DNA of 20,929 nucleotides from Conidiobolus incongruus B7586 (lineage: Eukaryota > Entomophthoromycota > Entomophthoromycetes > Entomophthorales > Conidiobolaceae): NCBI GenBank assembly GCA_000697335.1, contig JNEM01016149.1, forward strand, positions 1-20,929, in the 5' to 3' direction. The notes beneath the pieces were generated by a model. That model worked only from the letters and a program-made list of their open reading frames with translations, had not been told where the DNA came from and did not search any database. Both the position numbers and the translations under genes were made by a program. Of this stretch, positions 1-13,038 are shown piece by piece (within the stretch, counting starts at the first letter, position 1; every line of letters starts with the position of its first letter).

Positions 1-296
1 TAATATTAAAATAATTTGATAATTTTCTAACTGAAATAAAATAATAATTTTAAATATATTTTTTTATTTCTGTAATAATAGAAAAATAATAAAATTAATA
101 TTATATAGTTTTTTAAATAAAAGATTATCATTATATATTTTGTATAAATCTTAAATAATATTAGAAGGTTTTTGGTTAAATTTTAATAATATTAATATAA
201 AAGATATTTTATAATTACTATTTAATAATAGCTTAATTATATTTTATCTTAAATTTCTTATAAAGATATTTAACAAGGAAATAAATATAATATATA
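1..296. other. AT-rich flank without a gene
   Basis: This stretch is almost pure A/T and has no ORF of useful length in any frame. It runs up to the TA dinucleotide at 295-296 that abuts the first transposon. I see nothing else in it. Confidence 0.7.
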
Positions 297-508
297 CATT
301 AGCCTACAAAAGTAAGTTATGAAATTAAAATAATTTAAATATTTACTTATATCTTAAACAATTCCTAATTAAATAAATTTAAATTAAAATATATAATTTA
401 CCTATATTAATTGATTATAACTAACTATATTTGATTATATTATATTAGCTATTGGTTAATATATTAAAACCTAAAATTTAACTAAGGTGAGTTATAAATT
501 TACAGGTT
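297..508 (+). repeat. Left long terminal inverted repeat of transposon copy 1 (IR/DR type)
   Basis: The outer motif at 297-325 and an inner motif at 482-508 share the core GTRAGTTATRAA. Both have inverted partners at the right end of the element. The intervening sequence also resembles the inverted right arm, so the repeat is about 210 bp long. Two direct repeats inside each long inverted repeat is the IR/DR layout known from Sleeping Beauty-type Tc1 elements, where each core binds transposase. Confidence 0.8.
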
Positions 509-1652
509 TATAAGTTAAAAGGGTATAAATAACAAAACTTATATATATCTTCTTTTTCTTCTGTTATATTATATATATTATAAAACTATTAGGCTAATAT
601 TTTAAAATTAATATTATAATGCTTAAATCTCTCTCTAAAAAAATTTACCTACATATTAATTAACTTCATAATAAAAATAAATTAACTTATAAGATTGTTA
701 GAATTACTAATATTAGCTAATCTATTATAGTTAAGGTTATTAAGAATAATATTAAAGAAACACCCAAACTAAAATTTAAACATATTAAAATTATAGTTAA
801 ATATAATAAAAAGTATATTTATAGATTAATAAATATAGGTTAGTATAAAACTATTATAAAAGTACAACAAGAATTACAAAACTATACAAGAATATTAGTT
901 AGTATTAATACTATTATATATGTTTTATATTAGAATAGATACCACTTACACTTTAAGAAAAAACACCCTTAACTAAAAAAGTTTTACTATAAAGTTAAGT
1001 GGGAGTTTAAATATCAATATTAAAGTTAAATTAAAATTAACTAGAGTAAAGTTATTTAGTTTAATAAAACAAAAATATATTTTAATAAATCTAATAGAAA
1101 AGCTAAATGTTTTAAAAAAGATAAAAAATTACTTTATGATTATTATGTTATTATAGCTTAAAAATACAATGGTAGGTTAATTATAGTTTAAGGATGTATA
1201 TTATCTTTAGGTGTAGGGTATTTTTGTAGGGTTGATAGGGGAATTAATATTAAGATATACTAAAGTATTTTAAACAATAAATTGAAAAAAACTATTCAGT
1301 GGTATAGATTAAAAAAATCAAATATTATTTTCTAACAAGATAATACACTTTGCTATACTATAAATTCTATTATTAAATAGCTTAAAAATAATAAAATACC
1401 TATTATGAAATAGTTTCCTCAATTTTTTAATTTTAACCTAATTGAATATTTTTGAGATTAATTAAAAAAATTAATTGAAGCTTTCCCCTTAACAAAAAAT
1501 TTAAATTAAATTTAAGAGTATATTTAAGAAGCTTAAAATAATATTAGTTTTGTTTAATATAAGAAGCTAGTTGACTCTATACCTTATAAACTTAAAGAAG
1601 TTAAAAAAGCAAAAGGTAGATATACTAGATATTAATTTTTCTATCAATACTA

Positions 1653-1865
1653 AAACTTGCAAATTTATAACTCATCTTAAGTATACTTTTAATGTTAATA
1701 TATCAATTAATAATTAATTAAATTTAACTATATATATTATATTATAAATAAAAAATATATATTAATTACATAGTTTAATATAAGTTTATTTAATTTAGTA
1801 TTAATTAAGATATTAATAGAACTATATATATTTTTAATTTTATAACTTACTTTTGTAGGCTAGTG
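1653..1865 (-). repeat. Right long terminal inverted repeat of transposon copy 1
   Basis: The outer motif (about 1835-1865) and inner motif (1653-1680) are reverse complements of the left-end motifs. The inner motif starts about 185 bp from the tip, matching the left side (186 bp). Confidence 0.8.
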
Positions 1866-3997
1866 TATATATATATTTAATTTAACAATATTTATTTTTT
1901 TATATATTTATATATTATCAATTTTTCAAACTTAGCAAAATATTTAAAAAGTCAAAAATTAGAATTTTTATATTTTTTAAATTAATAATAAATCAGAATA
2001 TTTATTTTATATTTATATATACTATATTATTAAAATAAAATAATTTAATATAATAAAATATTATTAAAATTATTTAAATTAATTATATATTTAATTTAAT
2101 TAAAAACAAAAATTAACTGAATTATTTATACCTATATAATAATGACTTTTGTAATTTTTGCTGATATTTTTAATATAAAATCTTATATATTTTCAACATA
2201 TTTTTACGTAGATATAATTAATATTTATAAATTATGAATAAAAAATATTTAATTGATAGATTGATATAATTCATAAAAATGCCATCTATCAAATTATAGA
2301 TTAATAGGTATTATATTATTAAATCATATTATCAATTATTTAAACTACTATTATTAATTATTTATAATATCAAGTTTATAATATCTTTTATATTCTTATT
2401 ATTTATATTTAATCCTGGAGTTTAAAAATCAATAATCAAAGAACTATATAAAATTATAACTTATATAAATTATTTATTTGGAATAAATACAAAGATTATA
2501 ATAATTATTCACACTATAAATATTAACCATATTAAAGTTTCCAACAATATGTATGGAGACTGATGAATATGAATTAGGTTAAATATAAAGCTTAAAAATT
2601 GAATTAAGCCCAGCATTAGTAGTGTTGGCCAAATTAAAGTTACTTCAATACTATGTTAACTAATAAAGATATTTTGGATTAAGGTATACATTAAAATATT
2701 GATTAATATATCTTTAAATGGATACATAATACCTATTTACAATATTAGGAAATTTAAAAATAAATTATAATTTATTAATTCCAAATAATCAAGACTTAAT
2801 ATTTGAATAATTTTCAATGAAGTTAAAAAATGGATATTTGAACAAAGAATCGAGTATCAAAAAATAATATTTGGCGACTAATCATAAGTGAAAGTTGAAG
2901 ATCATTCATTTCACTTGAAAAATAATCAATATCAAAAAACAATTTCAAAAATCTAACCTATTTCAATCAAAATTCACTTGGGTTTGAAGAAATTAAAAAG
3001 CAATAAACATTATAGTGTTAATTGAAGGATAAAATTAATAGTATTCTCAATATAAGAATACTCCATATCAAGTTAGAAAACTTATATAAAAATATTTGGC
3101 CTTAAATCAATTTTTTAGTCAAAGTTAGAAAATTGATTAAATTTCAAATTTTTAAATTGATTGAAAGTTAATTTGAATAATTTGAAATAGGTTAAATTTA
3201 GTAATATATCAATAAATTATAACTCTTAATGATAACTTCAAACATTGAAAATTTGGAGGATCACAATATTGGGAATTAGCCATAATTTTCGTAATTGTTG
3301 ATATTGAGTTTTTTGATATTTGATTGTTTTTGATTATCAATATTCGACATGATTATATTTTTATGGATTGTATTATCTAACAATTTTTCAAATATATGAT
3401 CTTATTAATTTCATATCAAAACATTAAATTTAGTAAATGCGTAGATACGATTGGCCAATATAAAGGATTTCATTGGTCATCAGTCATCCATGATTGGTTT
3501 CTCATGAAATCACAATATCCCACCACAATCAATCAAATTCTAGTAAATCCAAATTTCACTAATCCGGATTCTAAAAATTGGAATTTATCCGAAAGTTTTA
3601 AGCACTTTGGAATGTAATCAATTTCTAAATTGATTTCTAATTGTTTATTTGAAAATTCAGGAATGAATCAATTGGTCCAATTAGAAGATTATAAATTTGG
3701 GAATTTATTAAATGTGCATGGAAGGGTATTTATAGAATTAATATGATTTGAGTTGGAATAATTTTTATCAAATTTTTAAATCCTTTTGATCTAATCATCT
3801 TTATTGTTAATCATTAGCAGACATATTATCCCTTATACTGAATCAAAAGCACTAAATTAATTTTATAATACAATTTAATTAACTTTATTGCAGTAGTATC
3901 AGATCATTTATTTACCCCTTTAATCGGAATCCAATCCCAAATTGAAACTATAAAATAACTCTAAACTTCTTAAGTCCAAAGATAATTTTGATTTAAG
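1866..3997. other. Long spacer between transposon 1 and the orphan gene
   Basis: The first 550 bp are nearly pure A/T. From about 2,500 on, the base composition is more mixed, but every frame is broken and the longest ORF (3396-3617, 73 codons) has no recognisable content. The spacer contains a CCAAT-like palindrome TTGGCCAATATAAAGG at 3451-3466 and the immediate upstream region of the gene starting at 3998. An in-frame TGA at 3989-3991 closes off any extension of that gene upstream. I see no RNA gene or repeat here. Confidence 0.6.
3451..3466. promoter_or_regulatory. CCAAT box next to a TATA-like motif
   Basis: A palindromic TTGGCCAAT is followed directly by ATAAAGG. CCAAT boxes are bound by the HAP/NF-Y complex in fungi. 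The site is about 540 bp upstream of the ATG at 3998, which is far for a core promoter, so it could serve a long 5' UTR or be chance. The same TTGGCCAAT word recurs at about 18924. Confidence 0.25.
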
Positions 3998-5584
3998 ATG
4001 ATTCAACTCAACTCAAATTCGAGAGATATATCTTCGTTTCAAAATACAACACCACCTAAAAGACCTCACAGTCAGAGTTTTGGCTCTCCTCAATTACTTA
4101 TTACTCCTTTGAATAGTGATTCATTTTCGTCAAATCCTTTTCAGCCAAATTCTTCGAAGTCGAGAATATTTGACACGAGTACAGTAGCAAAAAATAATAG
4201 CACAATATCGCTGAATTATAAACCCACACTCACACAAACTCCGAGTCAACAAGTCGTAGAACGCAGTTTTATCATAGACGATGATTTTATAGTGAACACG
4301 ACCGATATGAGTTCATTTTTCAATGCAATTGAAGAATCTGTACCCATATTTAACTTAGATCTTCCTCCAATTAATTCTAGCTCTACGTTGGATAATTTCG
4401 ATATTGATATTGATAGCGAGGTAAATTCGCCAGATATCAGAAAGAAAATTGATAGGGAGTTGGATAGGGATAAACTTGTACCTCAAGTCAATAGTCATTT
4501 TAAAGTTGGCAAAAGTTTGGACAATAGAAGTGTTGAGGACGATAAGATCAGTATTCTGGAAGCTGACCATATTGACGAAGAACCAAAGCTACATACTCCT
4601 AACCTGTCCTTATCGGATATGACTGTGGGGAGTGAATCCAATTCGCAGCCGGATTCCCCTGAGAGTATGAATATGGAACCCAAAACCCCTTCCAACCAAT
4701 TAAAGCCATCGCACAGCAGAAACTCAAGCAAAAATTCTGTAGCTTTGCCAACTGTAGAATTTTCGGAAGACATTTACGATACTAGCGTATTGGATGATTG
4801 TCAACTTTTTGATTTAAGTCCCAAAGATCTCCAAGTGCCTATTAACAATGTATTGGCGCAGATTTTGCCCGATGAAGAAGATTATACTATGGAAGAGTTG
4901 TTACAACCTGTCCCTCCCCTACCTCCTCTATTGAGCGACAAGTTGCCTCCGCCTCCCAATGATGTTGCACTATATTTGGATCGGATTAAATACGAAATGT
5001 ATAAGAACAAATTGCATCCCACGATGAAACATCGTAAAGCTTACTCTGAACAGATTACTACTGCAACCACCACATTGACTAAACCCAATGTCGGATTACC
5101 TTTACACGAAGATCCATACCAACTCAGAGAAAGGACCGGGAGAGAGACTGCATTTTCGTGTTATACTGCTCCATTGCTCGACACCCATCTACCGCCCGGG
5201 ATGGTGTACACAGTCGCTGATGAATCTGATTTCGACTCGGATATGGACACATCTTCTTATGGTATACCCAAATCGTATCACTCCCAAGAGGATGACTGCA
5301 TAAGCATGTCCCAATTGCCCCAGCCCACCCCCAACTATCAGCATCGCAAGGAGTTGGACGCTCTACCAACACGTCTCCCCATATCCAAGTATTCCGACTT
5401 GAGGATCAAGAACCACGACAATAATCAAACTACACTTTATTCTAAAACTTTACAATCCGAAATTGACAGGATTTCAGCAATGGTACAATTCCGCATTCAA
5501 AATGTAGCCAATCCTAAGCAATTTGAGAGTTTGATTCCTAGTTTGGCAAATAGTAAATTTTTGCCCAAAGTTTCCAATTGTTAA
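3998..5584 (+). CDS. Unknown 528-aa disordered, proline/serine-rich protein
   Basis: I do not recognise this protein. The ORF is intact and uninterrupted over 528 codons, with clearly higher G+C than its flanks and many C- and G-ending codons, so it is very likely a real gene. The ATG at 3998 is the first in frame after a TGA at 3989-3991; the gene ends in TAA. The first 130 residues are rich in Ser, Asn, Pro and Thr. Acidic stretches follow (about 110-290), then a run of proline motifs of the PPLPPL and LPPPPN type near residues 305-322, which could bind SH3 or WW domains. Next comes the most ordered-looking part, NDVALYLDRIKYEMYKNKL, about residues 323-341. A short amphipathic segment around EIDRISAMVQFRIQNV lies near the C-terminus. 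No membrane segment, signal peptide or catalytic motif is visible. A scaffold or regulatory role is only a guess. An AATAAAA-like poly(A) context lies about 80 bp after the stop. Confidence 0.85.
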   Translation: MIQLNSNSRDISSFQNTTPPKRPHSQSFGSPQLLITPLNSDSFSSNPFQPNSSKSRIFDTSTVAKNNSTISLNYKPTLTQTPSQQVVERSFIIDDDFIVNTTDMSSFFNAIEESVPIFNLDLPPINSSSTLDNFDIDIDSEVNSPDIRKKIDRELDRDKLVPQVNSHFKVGKSLDNRSVEDDKISILEADHIDEEPKLHTPNLSLSDMTVGSESNSQPDSPESMNMEPKTPSNQLKPSHSRNSSKNSVALPTVEFSEDIYDTSVLDDCQLFDLSPKDLQVPINNVLAQILPDEEDYTMEELLQPVPPLPPLLSDKLPPPPNDVALYLDRIKYEMYKNKLHPTMKHRKAYSEQITTATTTLTKPNVGLPLHEDPYQLRERTGRETAFSCYTAPLLDTHLPPGMVYTVADESDFDSDMDTSSYGIPKSYHSQEDDCISMSQLPQPTPNYQHRKELDALPTRLPISKYSDLRIKNHDNNQTTLYSKTLQSEIDRISAMVQFRIQNVANPKQFESLIPSLANSKFLPKVSNC

Positions 5585-6991
5585 TATTACCAAAGTTTTT
5601 TGTTAAGATTATTTTAATATGTATTAATTCAATTATTGAATGATTGAATGTAAAATTTTTTTTGTAAATAATAAAATATAATAAAAAATATTAATAATAT
5701 TTTTTATTAAATTATATACAGTTGACAACTATTGACATTAATTGATTTAAATTTTTAAATTAACTTTATAAATTAAAATATTATGTTAATATAAAAATTA
5801 TTAATTTAAAAAGTTGAACAATTGATTAATTTAAAATTTTTAAACAATTATTAGTTGGTTCAAATTTAAATTAAAAAGAAAGAGAGAAATTTGTTATTTT
5901 AAATTTATACTTATATTAATAAAAAAAGTAATAAGATAAAATTAAATTTGTAAAGAGTAGAAAATTATAATTTTGATTTAATAAATAAATTATTTTTAAT
6001 AAAATTAAATTTATTTTTTCTCATGATAGTTTTAATTGCCACGTTTTAAATTATCCAGTTAATCTATTATAATTGTCAAAATTTATTTATATTGTCATCA
6101 ATTTATTAACATCAATAATTTTATTATGAATTCTAAATAATTGACAAACTAATATAGTGTTAAAGAATTAAGTAAATTTTTGATAAAAGAATGTTAAAAA
6201 TAGATGATTAATTTGTAGATTGCTACTATTAAGATATTAGTGTGATTAAAGTATAGTGTTGAAATGATAAAATTTTTAATTAAGCATATTATAATTTCAA
6301 ATTAATTAGACAAGTAAATAAATTTAATAAAAAATTATATATACTGAAATAAATGAAATAATAAATTTTGAATTTTTATAGATTTTTATTCTTTAATAAA
6401 ATTTCAAGTATTGGAGTTGGGTGATATTATCATAATTGAGTATTTTATTTTAACTTTATAAAACATGATTTCAATTATCTCTAACATGGATATCTACGCA
6501 GTTAGATTCATGTTATCTCATGAATATCTACATTCATACACTCACCAACGTCATACATTAATTATTGTAGCATATTCCCATAGCAGTATTTGGCAATCTA
6601 CACAAACAACTTATCCTTTACAAAATGGAGAAATTCTACTCGGTAATCTGATCTGACTCAAGTATCAAATACTTAAAAAAAATCCCTAAATATTTTCCTA
6701 AATTGAATATAATTTATTAATATGATATGTTAAACTAATGTGAAATTATTGATAAAATAAAAATAATATAAATAATCTAATTCATTCCTTAAAATTTAAT
6801 AATAATTAATAATAATTATTATTATTATAAAAATTAAAAAAGTAATATAATTTTTTTTTTAAAATAAAATAATTAAAAAAAAATTAAAATAAATAAATTT
6901 TATAAATATAATTAATAATTATAATAATAATAAAATAATAGTATTATAAAAATAATATTTTTTTTTAATAGAATAAATCCAATAAAAAAAT
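5585..6991. other. Spacer upstream of GDP-mannose dehydratase
   Basis: This spacer is mostly A/T, with homopolymer-like tracts and AAT/TAA repeats at about 6800-6960. One patch of richer composition at 6464-6660 is described separately. No gene can be supported in the rest. Its last few hundred bases presumably hold the promoter of the gene at 6992. Confidence 0.6.
6464..6660 (+). other. Composition island with a 63-codon ORF of unknown nature
   Basis: About 200 bp stand out from the A/T background by higher G+C. They contain an ORF (6465-6656, 63 codons) with no recognisable similarity and no transmembrane or signal features. A perfect 7-bp hairpin (ATTCATG, 6-nt loop, CATGAAT) lies at 6506-6525, and the word ATATCTAC occurs twice around it. 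It could be an exon of an unrecognised small gene, a small RNA, or the remnant of a gene. I cannot decide. Confidence 0.25.
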
Positions 6992-8479
<1,488 letters not shown>

Positions 8480-9088
8480 TTTTTCTTATTAGATTTTTTT
8501 AATTAAAAAACAACTAAACTTATATAAAATAGGTTTTTAAATTAAAATTTATATTATTTTTAATTTATTTTAACTACCAAATTATTAAAAAAAATAATTT
8601 AATTAAAAATAATTAATTTTTTAAATAAACTTCAAATTAATCAATATTTTAAAATTAAAAATTCAAAAATAATTATGAGTACAATTGACTTATTGGAATG
8701 AATTCTAAATAACATATAATAAGTTCAAAATATACTAATATTTTATGAAGGTTATATTATTTGTTGAAATTTCATTGAAAATATTATATTTTTATAAAGT
8801 TAAAAAATTCAGGATTTTAAAAATAGAGTTTAAACTGGAAAATGAATAAAATCGATTTGACACTATGTAATTACTTGGGCTTAGGTTAAGAATAACTTTT
8901 AATATATTGGATATTTAGATTGGTTTGCCAATTTGGATCGTTTTTCGAAATTATATATTATCATCAAGAGATACTGAATGAAATGTATGAAAGTGATTAA
9001 TAGTTAGATTATATGATAATATAATATTATAAATTAATAATTTGAGTTAATAACAAAATTGATTTAATATACTATAAAATAAAAAACC
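8480..9088. other. Convergent spacer between GMD and the membrane-protein gene
   Basis: This 609-bp A/T-rich spacer separates two genes that run toward each other, so it should contain both 3' UTRs. No ORF or RNA gene is visible. Several AATAAA-like words occur on both strands (for instance near 9075 for the minus-strand gene). Confidence 0.6.
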
Positions 9089-9938
9089 CTAAGATTTGAA
9101 TTGGATAAGACAACCGATTAAGGTCAGAACAATTGCTGAGCCCATCATTGCCCAGACAGATCCAGTGGGAGCCAAAATCTTACCACTCTCGTAACTGACA
9201 TTCCTGAATTGGATATAACCAATATTCGCAATAAAATCAATACCACACATGAACATATCTGAGCCCATGAAAGCTGTGACGATAATGATGAGAATGTTGG
9301 AGAAGAAGAACATGAGAACTGCACCACCGATGGCACAGCCAAGAATGATCCACAATTGGGTGCTGGATTTGTCAATGAAGTTGGTACGTAAGATGAAGCG
9401 TCCAACTTGGAGACCAAATAAAAATCCAATGATGGCCAGGCCGAATTGCCATACGCACCATGCCATAAGCCCTCCGATGACTCCGAATATTAAGGTACAT
9501 ATCCATAATACGGTATTCTGGGTGGAAGTTAGACTATTCAAATCGACAACCAGTCCAGCGATAGTTAGGGTCAAAAGAGCTAAATAGGGATAGAGTGATA
9601 AATATTAAGAGTATATTATTAAGAGTAATAGATAATTACCTAAACCAATGAACCCTCCAATAAACACTAAAATCTTAATTAATTTCTTACCAGCGAATAA
9701 GAAAACCAATCCAACAATTAAGAATACCACACCGACAATATATCGACCCCATCCCATCCCCACTCCTCCGCTATTGGTATCTCCTAAATTATGAATTAAT
9801 ATCAATTTTATTAAAATTTGATAATTTAAAATTACCTTCAGAGCCTTCAGCACTCACAACTGATACAAAAGAAAAAACCAAAATTAAAAATTGTAACACA
9901 TTCCAAATAATACTATTTCTTTTATTGTTTTTAATCAT
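9089..9938 (-). CDS. Polytopic membrane protein, TM7SF3/TMEM198-like (DUF4203), three exons
   Basis: The exons on the minus strand are 9938-9836, 9783-9640 and 9579-9089. They join in frame to give 245 aa, with a TAG stop at 9091-9089. Residues 1-30 form a signal peptide (positive N-terminus, hydrophobic core, VSA before the likely cleavage site). Hydrophobic segments follow at about 48-66, 71-93, 105-125, 128-144, 158-175, 177-196 and 224-241, so about seven membrane passes. Many are Gly-rich (GGFIG, FGVIGG, GCAIGG), as in the TM7S3/TM198-like domain. Family members are membrane proteins; TMEM198 is linked to Wnt signalling in animals, and the fungal role is unknown to me. The introns (52 and 60 bp) both begin GTAATT. 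The ATG at 9938 is chosen because only this exon supplies a signal peptide. The family call rests on topology and glycine pattern, not on a search. Confidence 0.82.
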
Positions 9939-11466
9939 TATTATAAATTATCAAAAATACTAATAGTAATAATAATAATAAAAATACTTAAAGAATAAAA
10001 AAAATAGTTAGAAAATTGTTAAGCTTCTAAAATTAATGAAAAATAAAATTTTAATTAATTGAATGAGAACTCACTTCAGTGCATGAGTTGCAGTTTAAAC
10101 CAATCACAATGCTAGTTTTGAAAAATTGGCTAATGATTATTGTTAGATAGAGTGACTTTGAAATTAATCAATTTGAAACTAGGAGAATTTTTAACTAAAT
10201 TTTCTAAATGGATTCAAATTATTTATAGTTTAAAAATGTTAAAATTATCGATAGGCTATAGCTTGAAAATTTTTTGGCAATATTGGGTTCTACAGGCTAT
10301 TAGGATTAATATGTAATGGGAAAATTCTTTTTTAGTAATCATTATGAAATTTTATTAATCTCAGCATTTTTGGAGGCAAAATAAGTACTGTTTTGGATTG
10401 TATTGAATCTAAAACGCTCAATATTAACTGGATGTTAATCACACTTTTTTTCATTAATGGATTGATGAAATTTTACATGAAATACAATTTGTCAAATTAA
10501 AATTTATCCAAATAATAAAATTTTATTAACTATTTTGAAAGTTGTGTTGAAAATGATAGTTTGGTATAGGAACCTGACATGACTGAAAGTCTTTTACATT
10601 AGATTAATGTCACTATATCTATTAAATATATCCAATGGATAATCTTTTAAGATTCTTCCATCTATTCATTTTAATTACCAAATACCATATGTTACATTAC
10701 AACTCAAGCTGTATATTGAATATTAAATTAATTGGGAATAAGGTGTTATAATTATTGTGATTCATCCACGTTTTATCATTATTTTCAAGGATTGGTGCGA
10801 GTTATTGATTAAAGGTTATAGATACCATTATGTAAAATATATTGCAAAAATTACTCTTTGACATTTATTATTTTGAAAAATAAATATCAGTAAATCATTA
10901 ACTAATGGACATATACAATAAACTTCATTGAAATCTAAATCAATATATTATATCAACTCTAAAATTGAGGTAATTATGATCTAAAATTGAGAGTTAAATA
11001 ATTATAATAATTATTTACTTAAATGTATATATATATAATCAAAATAATAAATGGTAAATTTTTATTAATAAGAAATAATATATTTAAATTGACATTTCAA
11101 TCAATGTTATTAATTGAATTAAATAATTGTGCTTTGTTTGATAATTAAGTCAATTATTATTTTAATATTTTGTTATTATATGATGATAATTGAATTCCAC
11201 TCAGTTGTAATGATATTGGTAGTATATATCCATATGATCAAAAAAAGTTACCTAGATTGCATCAACAATATCCCATTCCAGTTCAATATTTTATCCTTAT
11301 ATTGATAAATATAATAAAATTATAATTTGCAAGATATATATCAAAAGATATCATTTATTTTATTAAAAAAATATATAATATTATATAATATTATTAAATA
11401 TTCTTCAAAAAACAATTAAATAATTAAAAAAACAAATTGTAAAATATTAATTTAATTATATATATA
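9939..11466. other. Spacer upstream of the membrane-protein gene, up to transposon 2
   Basis: The first 200 bp hold the likely promoter of the minus-strand gene, with CCAAT boxes on both strands at 10100-10104 (plus) and 10125-10129 (minus). From 10140 to 10850 the composition is slightly mixed but all frames are broken. From 10980 to the transposon it is nearly pure A/T. I found no gene or RNA in it. Confidence 0.6.
10125..10129 (-). promoter_or_regulatory. CCAAT box upstream of the membrane-protein gene
   Basis: ATTGG on the plus strand reads CCAAT on the minus strand, about 190 bp upstream of the ATG at 9938, a usual distance for an NF-Y/HAP site. A second CCAATCA is at 10100-10106 on the opposite strand. 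Confidence 0.35.
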
Positions 11467-11681
11467 CACTAACCTACAAAAGTGAGTTATAAAATCAAAA
11501 ACACTTATATTTTTACTAATAACTTGATTAATATTTAATGAAATAAATCTAAATTAAATAATTAAAATTTATTATATTTATTAATTATATATATTATTAA
11601 ATGATAATATTTAGCTATTAATTAATTAAAATATAAACCTTTAAATTTTACCTAGGGTAAGTTATAAATTTATAGGTTTTT
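11467..11681 (+). repeat. Left long inverted repeat of transposon copy 2
   Basis: It contains the outer motif (11467-11495) and an inner motif at 11651-11681 with core GGTAAGTTATAAATTTATAGG. Both are repeated in inverse orientation at the right end. The arrangement and spacing match copy 1. Confidence 0.75.
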
Positions 11682-12821
11682 GGTGATAAAAAAAAATTAA
11701 AACTTAGTGTATCTACCTTTAACTTTTTTAACCTCTTTAAGTTTGTAGGGTATAGAATCAATTAACTTTTTACATTAAAAAAAGTTAATCTTGTTTTATA
11801 CTTCTTAAACATATTTTTAAAGTTAATTTAAATCTTTAACTAAAGGGAAAACTTTAATAGCTTTTTTTAATTAATCCTAAAGGTGTTTAATTAAATTAAA
11901 GTTAAAAAATTAAAAAAGCTATTTTATAACTATTATCTTATTATTTTTAAGTTATTTAGTAATAAAAGTTATAATATAACAAAAGGTATTATCTTACTAA
12001 AAAATAATATTAGATTTATTTAACTTATATTATTTAATGGTTTTTTTTAATTTATTGTTTAGAATACTTTAATATATTTTAATATTAATTCCCTTATTAA
12101 TTTTATAAAGATATTTTATACCTAAAGATAATATATATCCTTAAATAATAATTAACCTACTATTGTACTTTTAAGTAAAATTAACATAATAATTATAAAG
12201 TTATTTTGTATTTTTTTTAAAATATTTAGCTTTTTTATTAAATCTACTAAAGTATATTTTTGTTTCATTAGATTAAATAACCTTATTTTAATTAGTTTTA
12301 ATTTAACATTAATAGTAACATTTAAACTCTTACCTAGTTTTATAGTAGGATTTCTTTAGTTAAAAGTGTTTTTTCTTAAAGTATAAGTAATATTTATACT
12401 AATATAAAATATATATAATAATATTACTACTAACTAATATTCTTATATAATTTTATAATTCTTATTATATTTCTATAATAGTATTATATTTACCTATATT
12501 AATTAACCTATAAATATACTTCTTATTATATTTATTTATAATTTTAACATATTTAAGTTTAAGTTTAAATGTTTTTTTATTGTTATTCTTAACAACTTTA
12601 ACTATAATAAATTAACTAACACTAGTAATTCTAACAATATCATAAGTTGATTTATTTTTATTATAAAGTTAATTAATACACAAGTAGATTTTTTTAGAGA
12701 GGGATTTAAATATAATGATATTAATAAAAAAATTTAGTATATTTATAAAATATAATATAAAATAATAACAAAAAAAGAAAAAAAATATAGTTATATATTA
12801 TTAAATATATCCTTTTATCTC

Positions 12822-13038
12822 AAAAACTTATAAATTTATAACTTACCTTAGTTAAATATTAAAGTTTAATATTTTTGCTAATAGTTTACTATATATATCT
12901 AATTATATTTATTTATTATTAAATAATATACCTTAATTATATATTATAATTTTAAATAATCTAATATCTATAATTGTTTTAGTTATTAATTAATATATAT
13001 ATATTTTTGATTTTATAACTTATTTTTACAAGTTAATG
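12822..13038 (-). repeat. Right long inverted repeat of transposon copy 2
   Basis: The inner motif at 12822-12852 and the outer motif at about 13008-13038 are inverted matches to the left end of the same element. The tip carries two more transitions than the left tip. Confidence 0.75.

Larger units (their letters stand above)
297..1865 (+). mobile_element. Tc1/mariner (DD34E) transposon, decayed copy 1
   Basis: This is a 1,569-bp DNA transposon with inverted ends that begin CACTAGCCTACAAAAGTAAG (C/T variant at one site) and sit between TA dinucleotides at 295-296 and 1866-1867, the expected Tc1/mariner target duplication. The transposase remnant lies on the plus strand at about 619-1635. It keeps the family landmarks: a GCI block near 1192, a QDN block with the second catalytic Asp at 1339-1341, and a LIEYF block with the Glu at 1444-1446, which leaves 34 residues between them (DD34E). 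The first catalytic position (1063-1065) reads Asn. Many in-frame stops are present, for example TAG at 1042 and 1057 where Trp is expected, and TAA before the QDN block where Gln is expected. The copy cannot encode a transposase. The pattern of changes is C-to-T and G-to-A throughout. Confidence 0.93.
11467..13038 (-). mobile_element. Tc1/mariner (DD34E) transposon, decayed copy 2
   Basis: This 1,572-bp relative of the element at 297-1865 lies in the opposite orientation. Its ends are CACTAACCTACAAAAGTGAG and, inverted, CATTAACTTGTAAAAATAAG, with TA at 11465-11466 and 13039-13040. The transposase remnant runs on the minus strand from about 12715 to 11700. Compared over 120 bp (12582-12701 against 631-750), 16 positions differ and 15 of these are transitions. 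The catalytic positions are altered: the first Asp reads Asn (about 12269-12267) and the Glu of the LIE block reads Lys. The two Gln codons before the second Asp are stops. All of these are C-to-T or G-to-A changes. The element looks more decayed than copy 1 and is certainly inactive. Confidence 0.92.

Noticed and set aside
297-1865. Alternative genetic code as the cause of stops in the transposase
   Set aside because: TAG stands for Trp and TAA for Gln or Trp in the same frame, which no single code explains, and the host gene at 9089-9938 ends with TAG while others end with TAA.
3396-3617. 73-codon plus-strand ORF
   Set aside because: No recognisable motif, no signal or membrane segment, and a codon pattern like the surrounding spacer. 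It starts in A/T-rich DNA and shows no exon-like continuation.
4355-5372. Antisense and out-of-frame ORFs inside the 528-aa gene
   Set aside because: They are shadows of the plus-strand gene, which is far longer and has gene-like composition.
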